64,000 nucleotides of DNA from JAFEDN01 sp963697455 (GCA_963697455.1 CAVOOI010000015.1:23968-87967); one strand, 5' to 3'; counted from the first letter of the stretch, positions 24,967 to 34,555 are shown. A program made the numbers and translations. Notes: a model not told the origin generated them from the letters alone.

Positions 24967-25548
24967 TTAGCTTTCATTCCGTTTAGCTTGGACCAATTCC
25001 AGGGTAGTGGCGAAGAGTTCTACATCCCGTGAAACTTCTTTAAAGTAACGGTATTTACGTAGTGTGCCTTCGCGCACAAAACCCAGCTTTTGCAAAATGC
25101 CAATGGAAGCGGTGTTTTCTTTGAGAGTCAGCGCTTCAATTCGGAAAACGCCTAGTTTACCAAATGCATAATCAATCACTTTGCGCAGTACTCTATCCAT
25201 AATTCCCTGCCGCCAATAGGCTTTAGCTAAATCATAACAAATTTCTGCTCGGTGGTGATGATTATTTAAATATAGACCCACCGAACCGATGATTTGATTA
25301 TTGTCGCGGCGGGCTAAAGTCCAATAAATACCACGTTTGTGGTAAAACAAATTACGGCAGTATTGGATTTCAGCATTGGCTTCTTCTAAAGAGGTTGGCA
25401 CTGTCGCCAAGATATAACGGGTCACGTCGGGGTCTTTACTATAATATTCGAAGAAAGGTTTGGTGTCATCGTCAGATTGCTCCCTAAGAATATAAAGGTC
25501 ATCAATGACTAAAACGGGGAATGGTTTCTGGTAAGCTTCATAAATCAT
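24967..25548 (-). CDS. GNAT N-acetyltransferase (RimJ/RimL-like)
   Basis: A 193-residue acetyltransferase of the Acetyltransf_3 group. The acetyl-CoA loop is IGSVGLYLNNHHHRAEICYDLAKAYWRQG (about 95-125, with the RQGI motif) and LQKLGFVREGTLRKYRYF (about 155-172) is the classic RimJ-like end. A strong AGAGGAGG ribosome site lies 11 bases before the ATG. Substrate unknown; relatives acetylate ribosomal proteins or small amines. Confidence 0.88.
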   Translation of the reverse strand: MIYEAYQKPFPVLVIDDLYILREQSDDDTKPFFEYYSKDPDVTRYILATVPTSLEEANAEIQYCRNLFYHKRGIYWTLARRDNNQIIGSVGLYLNNHHHRAEICYDLAKAYWRQGIMDRVLRKVIDYAFGKLGVFRIEALTLKENTASIGILQKLGFVREGTLRKYRYFKEVSRDVELFATTLELVQAKRNES

Positions 25549-25707
25549 GACGCAAAAAACCTCCTCTGAGTCTTTACAGAATTAATAAATTAGGTATTAT
25601 AGTACACTAAGCTTAAGAAAATATTAAGATTCCACAAAGGAATAGTGAATTATTATAAGTTTAAAATTTAACTGAGAATTGCTGAATTAAAAGGGAGGAG
25701 GATTGCT

Positions 25708-27428
25708 ATGAGTAGAGTCGTGATACGACGGGAGACGAACCCCGCAATAGGTGTGTTTAAGGATTTACACCCCTTATTGCAACGTTTATATCAATCTCGA
25801 GGGATTGCTTCACAGAATCAGATCAGTCGAGAATTGCCGGATTTATTGCCTTATCAAGATATGTTAAATATACAAGAAGCCGCTGCGCGCCTGGCGCACG
25901 CTATCCAAAGTAACCTGCGGATAGTCATCATCGGCGATTTTGATACGGATGGGGCCACCAGCACAGCGGTGGGCATTTTAGCATTACGCGCCATGGGAGC
26001 TAAAAACGTCGATTTTTTGGTGCCTAATCGTTTTATTTATGGTTATGGATTATCCCCTGGCATCGTTGATTTAGCTCATCAACAAAAGCAACCCGATTTA
26101 ATCATGACTGTCGATAATGGTATCTCGAGCCATGAGGGGATCGCTAGGGCAAAAAATTTGGGGATAGAAGTACTGGTTACGGATCACCATTTGGCTGGGG
26201 ATCAATTGCCCGAAGGGGCGACCATCGTCAATCCTAATCAGCCGGGCGACAAATTTGCCAGCAAATGCATTGCAGGAGTGGGTGTAGTCTTCTATGTCAT
26301 GCTGGCATTGCGGGCGCGCTTGGAAGATCAGCATTGGTTTACCAGTAACAATATCCCTCGCCCCAACATGGCGCAGTATTTGGATTTAGTAGCATTGGGG
26401 ACGATAGCGGATGTAGTGCCGCTCGATAAAAACAACCGTATTTTGGTCCATCAAGGCTTAAGGCGCATTCGTTCCGGCGCTACCCATTTAGGATCTTAGC
26501 GTTATTGCAACTGGCTAATCGTCATCCTTCACGGATGCAAGCTGTCGATTTAGGATTCGTATTAGGCCCGCGATTAAATGCCGCCGGCAGATTAGACGAT
26601 ATGTCGCTGGGAATTAATTGTTTGTTAGCAACAACTCCAGCCGAGGCCAAGCAGCTCGCTGAAAAGCTGGATGAATTGAATTGTGAACGCCGTGCGCTGG
26701 AAGCGCAAATGCAGCAGGAGGCTTTTGATATTGTTCAGAACTTAACGCTTAGTAAAAAATTGCCTCTGGGTATTTGTTTGTATGATGAGACTTGGCATCA
26801 AGGTGTGGTTGGTTTAGTGGCGGCCCGGGTTAAAGAAAAGTTTCACCGCCCGGTGATCGCTTTTGCTAAAGGCGAAGATGGTTTACTCAAAGGCTCTGCG
26901 CGTTCAATTGCGAATTTAAATATTCGCGATGTGATTGAGAAGGTTGCCGTTCGCTATCCGAATTTAATCACTAAGTTTGGTGGTCATGCGATGGCGGCAG
27001 GTTTGAGTTTGGAGCCGGCGTCTTTTGTGACCTTTGCGGAGGTATTTGCTGAAGCGGTTGCAGAAGAAGTGGGTCAAAATGAATTATGTCATAAGTTGTA
27101 TACTGACGGCCCGTTAAACGAAGATGAATTTACTTTTGAAGTGGCGGAAATATTGCGTTACGGAGGGCCTTGGGGACCCGGATTCCCTGAGCCTTTATTT
27201 GATGGAGAATTTAAACTCGTCAATCAACGTTTAGTTGGCCGCCGTCATTTGAAAATGGTTTTGCAAGCGCCCGGCAGCGAGCAATACTTGGATGCTATTG
27301 CCTTCAACGTTGATTTAACGCAATGGCCAAACTATGATTGCACGTCTATCCGTCTTGCTTATCGAATGGATATCAATGAATACCGTGGTCGAAAAAAGCT
27401 GCAATTGGTAGTTGAGGAAATTTTATGA
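25708..27428 (+). pseudogene. recJ: Single-stranded-DNA exonuclease RecJ, frameshifted
   Basis: Two frames together give a normal-length RecJ (about 574 codons). N-terminal piece 25708-26499 carries the DHH motifs (IGDFDTDGATS, TVDNGIS, VTDHHLAG, IVNPNQ). The C-terminal piece reads on in another frame from about 26494 (LGPRLNAAGRLDDMSLG, then DHHA1 with FGGHAMAAG). One missing base near 26493 (GGATCT where GGAATCT would restore Gly-Ile-Leu-Ala-Leu-Leu) explains the break. RecJ is a 5'-3' exonuclease in recombination and mismatch repair. May be a sequence error or a real mutation. Confidence 0.9.
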
Positions 27429-27706
27429 AAAAAAAAGGCTGGCGGGAGTTTATTAATCTCTGCCGGCATGCGCGCTCAGATGAAGAACTTCAGGCATTGT
27501 TCGAGCTCTTGTTCACTTTAGATGAGCAAGAGCAGCTGGCTATGCGAGTAGGATTATTACAAGCATTGTTGCGTGGTGATAAACCGCAACGCACTATAGC
27601 TGAAGATTTGCACATTAGTATCGCTAAAATTACTCGCGGTTCAAATGCACTAAAAACGATTAGTCAACAGTTGCGCCGATATTTGATTGAAGAATTATTA
27701 GAATAA
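27425..27706 (+). CDS. trpR: Trp operon repressor family protein
   Basis: A 93-residue protein of the TrpR superfamily: helical N-terminal part (EFINLCRHARSDEELQALFELLFT), then helix-turn-helix with LLRGDKPQRTIAEDLHISIAKITRGSNALK, close to the TrpR pattern. It represses tryptophan biosynthesis genes when bound to Trp in other bacteria. Its ATG overlaps the recJ stop by four bases (ATGA), so it depends on translation of the recJ message. No trp gene is in the window. Confidence 0.9.
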   Translation: MKKKGWREFINLCRHARSDEELQALFELLFTLDEQEQLAMRVGLLQALLRGDKPQRTIAEDLHISIAKITRGSNALKTISQQLRRYLIEELLE

Positions 27707-27737
27707 TTTTAACGTTTAGGTGCAGGTAAGATATTTG

Positions 27738-27890
27738 AAGAGCTCGACCTTGCGCGATGGGGGTTCATAAGGGGGAGAATCCGCTTCTCCCCCTTTATTC
27801 CGAGCAATCGGCTTTGCCGATGCGCAGGATATGAACCAGGAAGCAATTCACGCTGTCTTCAGCGGGAATTGCTGATCCAACCGACTGAAA
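27738..27890 (+). repeat. Dispersed repeat family B, copy 2, with nested hairpins
   Basis: Shares CCTTGCGCGATGG, TTCATAAGGGGGAGA and CTGTCTTCAGC with 3618-3681. Extra middle: a stem 27769-27779/27785-27795 (AAGGGGGAGAA with TTCTCCCCCTT), a second hairpin near 27804-27823 and GGTTCATA pairing with TATGAACC around both. The first stem, 63 bases after trpR, may end its transcript. Confidence 0.65.
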
Positions 27891-27903
27891 GTTAATTAAA
27901 GAG

Positions 27904-28017
27904 TTAATTAAAGTAACATATCTTTAATATAACCTCAGCGATCACTAATATCCCTAAAATTGCTGACAATACCTTTATTCGTCCTGGTTTACTCGGTGTT
28001 AATATAAGCTTTTTCAT
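27904..28017 (-). CDS. Small membrane peptide (37 aa), putative
   Basis: A short frame missed by length cut-offs. ATG at 28015-28017 preceded by GGAGG 7 bases upstream. The peptide has a basic N terminus (MKKLILTPSKPGRIK) and one hydrophobic segment of about 20 residues (VLSAILGILVIAEVILKICYF). The good ribosome site and single membrane span support a real small protein; no homologue is recognised. The rest of the 27707-28286 gap holds repeat B and the promoter of the next gene. Confidence 0.45.
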   Translation of the reverse strand: MKKLILTPSKPGRIKVLSAILGILVIAEVILKICYFN

Positions 28018-28224
28018 TTTATTTCCTCCATTTCCTATTAATATTTTACCTCTCATTCGAAAATATAGCGTATCCGGGGAGGCTTAGCGAAGGTGAGGGG
28101 TTAGTGTTTATACAATCCTGGTTGGCTATATTTGTTAACATATTGATAAATAACAACATAATTTCAGGGTTCAATACTTAGTTGTAGATTTGGGGGGCTA
28201 AGCACAAGTATTTCTCACTCGGGG

Positions 28225-28253
28225 TTCTTGTCTTTTCTCTGATAAGCTATACT
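28225..28253 (+). promoter_or_regulatory. Candidate promoter for the 113-aa gene
   Basis: GCTATACTT at 28246-28254 is a near-perfect sigmaS/sigma70 -10 element with the C before TATACT; TTCTTG at 28225-28230 is a weak -35 at 17-bp spacing. It lies 33 bases before the start codon. Confidence 0.45.
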
Positions 28254-28286
28254 TAAATGATATTGGATTAAAAAGGAGCCGCCGCT

Positions 28287-28628
28287 ATGATTAAAAAACC
28301 TGATTTATCCGCATTGACTAAAAAATTCGATCTTAACAGTATTGTGGGTGGGATTAAATCATTACTTTCTCAGGAAAGTGAAACCCCCGTGGTGGACCCT
28401 AGCGATGCGATAGGCGCTAAAATCGCGCAATTAAGCTTAATGACTCAGCAAATGGCCCATACTCATGCGCAGCTTGGCAAAGATCTCACCGCAGCTCATC
28501 ATTTATTAAACGATCTTTTTAAAGATTTAGAAGCTTTGCGTAATCCCCCAGAAAAGCCACAAACCCCGGGGAGCTCTTCTTCTACGCAAAACGATGAGGA
28601 ACCACCTGCTTCCAGCAATCCTCGCTGA
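28287..28628 (+). CDS. Hypothetical protein, coiled-coil with disordered tail
   Basis: A 113-residue protein with AGGAG before the ATG. Residues 1-40 are a mixed helix (DLSALTKKFDLNSIVGGIKSL), 48-90 a heptad-patterned helix (IAQLSLMTQQMAHTHAQLGKDL) and 92-113 a Pro/Ser-rich acidic tail. No signal peptide or membrane span. No family recognised. Monocistronic. The stop codon lies in an imperfect palindrome (CTCGCTGAAGCGAG core) that resembles the palindrome at 50065-50096. Confidence 0.6.
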   Translation: MIKKPDLSALTKKFDLNSIVGGIKSLLSQESETPVVDPSDAIGAKIAQLSLMTQQMAHTHAQLGKDLTAAHHLLNDLFKDLEALRNPPEKPQTPGSSSSTQNDEEPPASSNPR

Positions 28629-28696
28629 AGCGAGAACTGCTTCCTACTCTTCCCGCCCGCAAGGCATGGCTTATAGCGGAGCTTTAAGCCGGGTAT

Positions 28697-29584
28697 TTAA
28701 TTTTTGAAAAAATCAACGAAACATTTAATCTTAGTAGGTACGTAACGGGATTGCTGATAATATAAATAAGTATTGATCTTGGGTTCTTGATGAAAGGAAA
28801 AAATTCTTTTTAGCTCGCCACTGGCTAACTTAGCTTGAGCAACAAAGTCGGGGGTAGAAGCAATCCCGGCGCCGTTAACCAGCATTTTAATAATAGAATC
28901 GGTATTATTCACTGTAACTACGCTTTTAAATTGAATCGAACGTTTTTCACATGCTTGTAATAATGGGTTTTTAGAATTTTGTGAATGCATTATATAACAA
29001 TGATGTTTTAAATCCTCATAACTTTTTGGTTCTCCATACTTGGCAAGATAGGCAGGGGAGGCGCAAACAATCCGTTCCACTGAGCGCAGCGGGCGTTGTA
29101 TCAAATTCAAAAGTTCGTCTTTGTTGGGTAACATCGAAGCAGAAAATCCAAAAGCGATATCTATTGAATGCGTAGAAAGCGTTAAATTGGGAAATTGATC
29201 CGAGAACTGCAGATTCAATTCTAAATTAGGATGCTTCCCCAAAAAATCCGCTAAACGAGGAGTCAGTAGTTCTTGTCCTAGTCCTACGGTGCTAACTACT
29301 GAAAGCTTGCCGTGAGGCTCTTGCTGTAAAGATTGAGCGTATTTATGAACGTCATCCATTTGTTGCTGAATTGTTTTTCCTTGTTGGTAAATTTCTTTGC
29401 CTACTTCTGTGAGAGTTAATTTCCGTGTCGACCTCATTAATAATGTTAAATTAAGCTCTTGTTCGAGTTGCGTAACTTGCTTATTAACCGCATTAGGAGA
29501 TATTGACAATTTGTCTGCTGCCGCGCTAAAGCTTTTAGTTTCAGCGACCAAAACGTACATCATCAATTGACCAAAAAGATTCAT
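28697..29584 (-). CDS. LysR-family transcriptional regulator
   Basis: A 295-residue regulator. Winged HTH at residues 1-60 (FVLVAETKSFSAAADKLSISPNAVNKQVTQLEQEL, RSTRKLTLTEVGKE) and a substrate-binding domain from about 90. The wHTH and the CASPAYLAKYGEP segment resemble the CrgA/AaeR-like group. No divergent target gene is intact: the neighbour on the right is the IS-interrupted ankyrin gene. Inducer unknown. Confidence 0.9.
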   Translation of the reverse strand: MNLFGQLMMYVLVAETKSFSAAADKLSISPNAVNKQVTQLEQELNLTLLMRSTRKLTLTEVGKEIYQQGKTIQQQMDDVHKYAQSLQQEPHGKLSVVSTVGLGQELLTPRLADFLGKHPNLELNLQFSDQFPNLTLSTHSIDIAFGFSASMLPNKDELLNLIQRPLRSVERIVCASPAYLAKYGEPKSYEDLKHHCYIMHSQNSKNPLLQACEKRSIQFKSVVTVNNTDSIIKMLVNGAGIASTPDFVAQAKLASGELKRIFSFHQEPKINTYLYYQQSRYVPTKIKCFVDFFKN

Positions 29585-29778
29585 AGGTTATTCAGCACTT
29601 TTAGTGATAACAGTTATAACTCAAAACTTATTTTTCAAACGGCTTAAAGATGTCAAGCTTATCCTCAATAATTATCCAATAAGGGTAATTACGAAAACAA
29701 CTCATTATAACAGATATTGTAAATTATCAGCAAGGTGTATAGTGTCACGACACACGTTGAAATTTATAAGAGGTAAAT

Positions 29779-30069
29779 ATGCATTTCATAAATAACATCG
29801 TACATGAAAAGAAGATAGGAATAGAATTATCGAGATCATCATATGAGGATCTCATTGAAAAAGGTAATGCCCGCTCCATTTATAACAAAACTATTTTGAA
29901 TATATTACAAGATTTGGAAATAAGATCCCCTTCAGAAGCAGTATCAGCATCATCAGCCTTATTTATTTTATTATTAATAGCTGCTTGGACTTTTAAATGT
30001 GAAGTAGGTGAAATTGAGGATAATTTTATAGACGTATTTCCATACGATGGCGACATAGTTCGTATGCTA
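29779..30069 (+). pseudogene. Ankyrin-repeat protein gene, 5' part (cut by IS630)
   Basis: First 97 codons, with AGAGG before the ATG and one hydrophobic segment at about 55-72 (SASSALFILLLIAAWTF). The frame ends at a TAG whose bases come from the IS end, so the natural stop is not here. Joining base 30069 to 31306, which models loss of the IS and of one TA, continues the frame directly into the 3' part and gives a protein of about 774 residues. Low GC compared with the core genes. Confidence 0.75.
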
Positions 30070-31303
30070 TAGACTTTCAGAAAAAGATTTTGGTTTGCTA
30101 AGCTGTTGAAAATTATCAAAACATGTTAAAGTCCCTCCGTTCAACAAAGAAATTCAGGATTAAACCAAAAAATCTAATGGAGGGACACATTATGATAACA
30201 TTTTCACTGAGGTTGTCAAAACAACAAAAATCGGTTCTTCAAAATGCATTAAAAAGAACAGAATCAGAAGGAGACTTGACCAAGGTCAAACGTATTTTAT
30301 CAATTTTGATGCTAAATAAAGGATGTCTCGTGGCTGAGGTATCTGATATCTTGCAGGTAAATACAGAAAGTATTCGCCAATGGTTAAGAAAATATTTGGT
30401 AGAGGGGTTACGTGGTTTACGAAGTGGTAGCAGTCCCGGAAGACCTCCCAAGCTGAATAAGTCACAGCGTCGAGAGTTAGCTAAAGCGATTACAGAAGGA
30501 TCTGAAAAACAGGGTTTCACGGGTTCTTGCTGGAGAACACCGATGATAAGGTACTGGATAAAAGAGAAGTTTGGAGTATTTTATAATACGCGTTATATCA
30601 GTGAATTATTACACAGTATGGGATTTAGTTTTCAGAAAGCAACCTTCATAGCGGATAAGTACGACGAAGACAAACGTAAAGAATGGGTTGAGAAAATATG
30701 GCCGGAAATACAAAAGAAAGCTGATAAAATAGGGGCTTATATTTTATTTGGAGATGAATGTTCTTTTCCTCAATGGGGTACATTGAGTTATACCTGGGCG
30801 ATTAAAGGTAAACAACCCGTAGTTAAGACATCAGGAAATCGCAAAGCTTATAAAGTATTTGGCCTGATTGATTATTTCACGGGTCGATTTTTTTCGAAAG
30901 GACATGAGGGGAAATTAAATTCAGAAAGTTATATTGAATTTTTAGAAATGGTTTTAAGTAAAACGCGAAAGCCAATTATTTTGATTCAAGACGGCGCACC
31001 CTATCATCGAGGAAAATTAGTGAAGCAATTTTTTAAGGATCATTCCGATAGAATAATTGTGTACAATTTACCGAGTTACTCGCCTGATTATAATCCTATA
31101 GAAAAGCTATGGAAAAAGATAAAAGAACAGGGAACGCACTTAAAATATTTTCCAACATTTGAAGATTTGAAATCAAAAGTTAACGAAATGTTGATTAATT
31201 TTGGTGACTGGAGGGACGAAGTGACTTCTTTATTTGGTTTTTATGATAAACTGGCGGCAGAATGAAGTTAAGATAATTTACAATGTATTTATCTGAAAAG
31301 CTA
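30070..31303 (+). mobile_element. IS630-family insertion sequence (1234 bp)
   Basis: Imperfect terminal inverted repeats: TAGACTTTCAGAAAAAGAT on the left, TAGCTTTTCAGATAAATAC as complement of the right end (14 of 19 identical). TA dinucleotides at 30068-30069 and 31304-31305 flank it, the IS630/Tc1 target duplication. Boundaries are ambiguous by one TA step; this choice is preferred because it alone restores the disrupted reading frame. Confidence 0.85.
30192..31265 (+). CDS. IS630-family transposase
   Basis: Start at 30192 with GGAGGGA upstream. 357 residues: N-terminal HTH (LQVNTESIRQWLRKY), a winged-helix part, then the DDE domain with FGDECSFPQWG, ILIQDGAPYHRG and the final acidic residue in YSPDYNPIEKLWKKIK. 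Normal IS630 length and intact frame, so possibly active. Confidence 0.95.
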   Translation: MITFSLRLSKQQKSVLQNALKRTESEGDLTKVKRILSILMLNKGCLVAEVSDILQVNTESIRQWLRKYLVEGLRGLRSGSSPGRPPKLNKSQRRELAKAITEGSEKQGFTGSCWRTPMIRYWIKEKFGVFYNTRYISELLHSMGFSFQKATFIADKYDEDKRKEWVEKIWPEIQKKADKIGAYILFGDECSFPQWGTLSYTWAIKGKQPVVKTSGNRKAYKVFGLIDYFTGRFFSKGHEGKLNSESYIEFLEMVLSKTRKPIILIQDGAPYHRGKLVKQFFKDHSDRIIVYNLPSYSPDYNPIEKLWKKIKEQGTHLKYFPTFEDLKSKVNEMLINFGDWRDEVTSLFGFYDKLAAE

Positions 31304-31305
31304 TA

Positions 31306-33339
31306 GAAGATGTAAATCCAAGATCAACACTTGAGAAATATGTTAACTCTTATTTTAAAGTCAACCACTTGGCGTCTATAATAAAAACATTTCGGGAAGC
31401 TAAAGTCGAATTCAGTGAATATGAATTGAAAACAAGCCATAGGATGCTTAAGGAATTATCGTGGAAGTATATAGAATTTCTGACAGTTTTTTCTAACTTT
31501 TATGAGTCTATTGAAATAACCAGAAAAAAAAATAATATTTCATTAGAGGAAAATTTTCTAATAGGAATTGAAATATTTTCGCAAGTTTTGGTAATGGCTA
31601 AATCAGAACCAGAAATTGCTGAAAATGAGGCCTGTTTATTCCTGCTGAATAAAGATCTGCAGAAAATAAGAATTTCTGTGGAAAAAATTAAGAAAACTCA
31701 TTTTAGTTTAAAAAGTTTTCTACAATCGTCTATTGGTTTAGAAAAGAAAGCAATAGTTTCAGCTGTTGCTGCTAATGTTGATCAAATTTTATTTGAAACA
31801 TGCCTAGATGCTGATCTTAATGAAATAAAAATTCTATTCGCTAATGAAAAAATTAAAATTACTTCGCAAGCCTTCTTTCATGCTTGCGCTACTGGTCAGG
31901 AGAAAATTGTCAGCTTTATCTGTTCAAAATTTTCTAGGGATAATATTGATATTTTAAATGATATAGTGGATGGTTTTACCCCTCTGATGATTGCAACAAA
32001 AAACGGTCATACCAAGGTGGTCAAATTGCTTCTATCAAAACCTTATATAAAAAATTTGGAAGTTCATGGTCAAAACGCCCTCGCTTTGTGTAACAATGAT
32101 ACTATTAGAAATTTACTAACCCATCATTTTTATCTAGAAAATAAGGATCACCAGGTTAAGGTTTATGTTTCTTCAGAAAAAGAACAGAAATATCCTCATC
32201 CTCTACCGGAAAGTACCCTCTCTTATCCAGAAAATAAGGATCATCAGGCTGAGGTTTATTTTTCCTCAGTAAAAGAACAGAAATATCCTCAGATTCATAA
32301 ATTATTGAAAAATTGTGAATCTTTAATAGGTGAATTGCAAAATAATAAAATGGATCAAGCTGATAAAATTGCAAGATTACAAGTATTACGTACAGCCTTT
32401 GCTTCTTTAATTGCAAGCTCCGATAAAATTATAGATTCTTTTTTTAAAAATAATTATTTGAAGCAAAGTATTCCACAAGCCAGAATGTGTAAAGAGCATA
32501 AAAAAATAGTAAAAAAACTACAAGCATTAGAAAAAGAGTTATTGGAATTAAGCCGGCAACTTGCAGCTTTAATACCAGAAGAAAATGAAGATTTTCAAGA
32601 AATAAAACCGGTCGAAGAAAAAAATAATTTAAAAGTTGAAATAAAAAAAATGGGAGCTATAAAAGTAGAATTTGCAGGACGCATGGTTTCTAAAGCGGAT
32701 GAAAATACGGTTCAGGATGAAATCAAACTCTCGCCTGTTTTTTCTAACATTATACCTGAGATTCAAGAATGTAAGAATTTAGATGAACAGAAAATCTTAA
32801 AAAATATGCAAATAGACGCCATTTTATATACGGTTATGCGACGGGCCATAGTTGAATTTGATAAGATTAGAACCGCTATCGTTCATGGACTCGGGTTATT
32901 ATCGTTACAGCTTACTGCGCAGAATCTGGATGAAGAACATCAACGAATTCTTGAATTTGGAAAATGCTTTATGATATGGATCAATAAGTTAAATGATAAA
33001 GCTTTACAAGAAAATCCGTACTATAAAAAGCTATCGCAACATGGATTCCGCCTGCAGTCCCAAAGAAAAAAGGGCGAAAGAGAGGAGATAAGCTTACACC
33101 AGCGTTGTATTTTCACTCTTACTTTAGCGACCAAAATAGTGGCATACGAAAATTATCCCGCTACCTCGTCCCCGGTGGTAGAGGGCATCAGAAAAAACGC
33201 CTTAAAATTAGCAAATATTCATATTCATGTATACGGTTTACGCAATACTCTCTGGGGGAATAAGGGTGAAGCAATACTAGATCGACACTATCCAGATTAT
33301 GAACCAACATCAACCCCTAAACTCAATCCATTCACGTAG
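31306..33339 (+). pseudogene. Ankyrin-repeat protein gene, 3' part
   Basis: 678 codons continuing the frame of 29779-30069 after removal of the IS. After a helical region, two to three ankyrin repeats are visible (FFHACATGQEKIVSFIC, then GFTPLMIATKNGHTKVVKLLL, then GQNALALCNN), followed by a duplicated 20-residue unit (ENKDHQ...KEQKYP), a coiled-coil stretch and a C-terminal globular domain (LHQRCIFTLTLATKIV). Ankyrin proteins of this size are typical effectors of intracellular Legionellales; secretion is not shown. An internal TTG could start a shorter product (31369) but without a ribosome site. Overlaps ribE by eight bases. Confidence 0.75.
32137..32289 (+). repeat. Internal duplication in the ankyrin gene
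   Basis: About 60 bases at 32137-32196 recur at 32230-32289 with few changes (AGAAAATAAGGATCA, then GAACAGAAATATCCTCA). Both copies are in frame and encode ENKDHQ-x-x-VY-x-SS-x-KEQKYP. Confidence 0.8.
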
Positions 33340-33952
33340 ACTGCGAGTGTAAGTGAAGTAAACGTTCTACCGTCGTAACTATAACTTGGGTGGTTTTATC
33401 CAGCTCGATATTGACGTGATCTCCAGTTTGTTTATTGCCGAAGTTAGTAAGCCGAAGTGTTTCTGGAATCAAATGAATATCGAAAAATCCTTTAGAGTCG
33501 GTGTTGCCGACAGTTAAGCTAGAGCCATCCACCGCCACAAAGCCTTTCGGTAAAATGCATTTCATCCATTCTTGCGGACACTGCAAGGTCAAGCTTAAAT
33601 TATTTTCGGAGCAGGAAACTTGGCTAACAGTGGCCATGCCGGTAATATGCCCGGCGATCTCATGGCCGCCGATTTCATCGCCATAACGTATGCTGCGTTC
33701 TACACTGACCCGGCGTCCTGCGGTTAGCTCGCCTAAGGTGGTTAACCGTAAAGTTTCAGCCATCGCAGTAAAACCAACCTCATGATCCTGAATAAAACTG
33801 ACTGTTTGGCATACGCCGTCAATATTGACGCTAGCGCCTATTTTGAGTCCTTGCATGAGTTCTGAGTTCAGAGTAACGACATAATTAATAATCCCAGGTT
33901 TTTTTTCCACCCGAGAGACCACGAACAAACCTTGAGTAATGCCACTATACAT
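33332..33952 (-). CDS. ribE: Riboflavin synthase alpha subunit
   Basis: A 206-residue enzyme made of two tandem lumazine-binding domains (about 1-95 and 96-200), each with the SVNIDGVCQTV / VAVDGSSLTV pattern; GHEIAGHITG and GKQTGDHVNIELD-type turns fit. It converts two 6,7-dimethyl-8-ribityllumazine to riboflavin. The N terminus reads MYSGITQG, a minor change from the common MFTGI. Alone here, without ribBH. No FMN riboswitch is visible upstream. Confidence 0.94.
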   Translation of the reverse strand: MYSGITQGLFVVSRVEKKPGIINYVVTLNSELMQGLKIGASVNIDGVCQTVSFIQDHEVGFTAMAETLRLTTLGELTAGRRVSVERSIRYGDEIGGHEIAGHITGMATVSQVSCSENNLSLTLQCPQEWMKCILPKGFVAVDGSSLTVGNTDSKGFFDIHLIPETLRLTNFGNKQTGDHVNIELDKTTQVIVTTVERLLHLHSQST

Positions 33953-34198
33953 GACGTTATTTTAATGCTTTCAATCTCAAAAAAATAGTAGTGGACGGAA
34001 GCTCTTGGGTGGGTGGTTCCAGGTAAATTTGCATTTACCAGGCTTTATTATTAATTATATAATATATATAATACATAATATATATATGGTCAAGTGATAT
34101 TGAAGTATACTTGCTGACGCTCTGAAGCTTGAAAGTTGGCTCATTAAGAATAACCTTGAAGTAATATGTCTTATATGTAATAATCAAAGGAAATAGCT

Positions 34199-34555
34199 AT
34201 GTGGGAAGTGGAATACACGGATGAGTTTGGTCAATGGTGGGACACATTAAATGAAGCGGAACAAATTGATATCACCGCTTATGTTGGTTTGCTAGAAAAG
34301 CAGGGTGTACACTTGCCATTTCCTTATTCTTCCGGTGTGAGTAGCAGCAAATACCCACATATGCGTGAGTTGCGAGTGCAGCATCAAGGTGGTCCATACC
34401 GTATACTTTACGCCTTCGATCCCAGGCGCATCGCTATTTTGCTTGTTGGTGGCAGAAAAACTGGCGATGATCGCGGGTATGAGAAATATATAGCTAAAGC
34501 CAATAAATTGTATGAGGAACATTTAGCTACTTTAAAACGGGAAGCATTAGTATGA
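34199..34555 (+). CDS. RelE/HigB-family toxin (Gp49-like)
   Basis: A 118-residue protein of the RelE/ParE superfamily: WEVEYTDEFGQWWDTLNEAEQIDI, then the strand MRELRVQHQGGPYRILYAFDPRRIAILLVGGRKTGD with the conserved Arg and the C-terminal YIAKANKLYEEHL helix. These toxins cleave mRNA on the ribosome. Toxin first, then antitoxin with a four-base overlap, as in higBA. A 30-base AT-repeat tract lies upstream at about 34048-34089. Confidence 0.88.
   Translation: MWEVEYTDEFGQWWDTLNEAEQIDITAYVGLLEKQGVHLPFPYSSGVSSSKYPHMRELRVQHQGGPYRILYAFDPRRIAILLVGGRKTGDDRGYEKYIAKANKLYEEHLATLKREALV

Noticed and set aside
29604..29795. 63-codon plus-strand frame between LysR and the ankyrin gene
   Set aside because: No ribosome site, low-complexity basic sequence and overlap with the start of the better supported gene at 29779.
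34048..34089. Origin-like AT-rich tract
   Set aside because: Simple TA repeats only; no DnaA boxes or replication genes nearby.
33953..34198. FMN riboswitch before ribE
   Set aside because: None of the conserved RFN stems can be recognised; the region has only an AT-repeat tract near 34048-34089.
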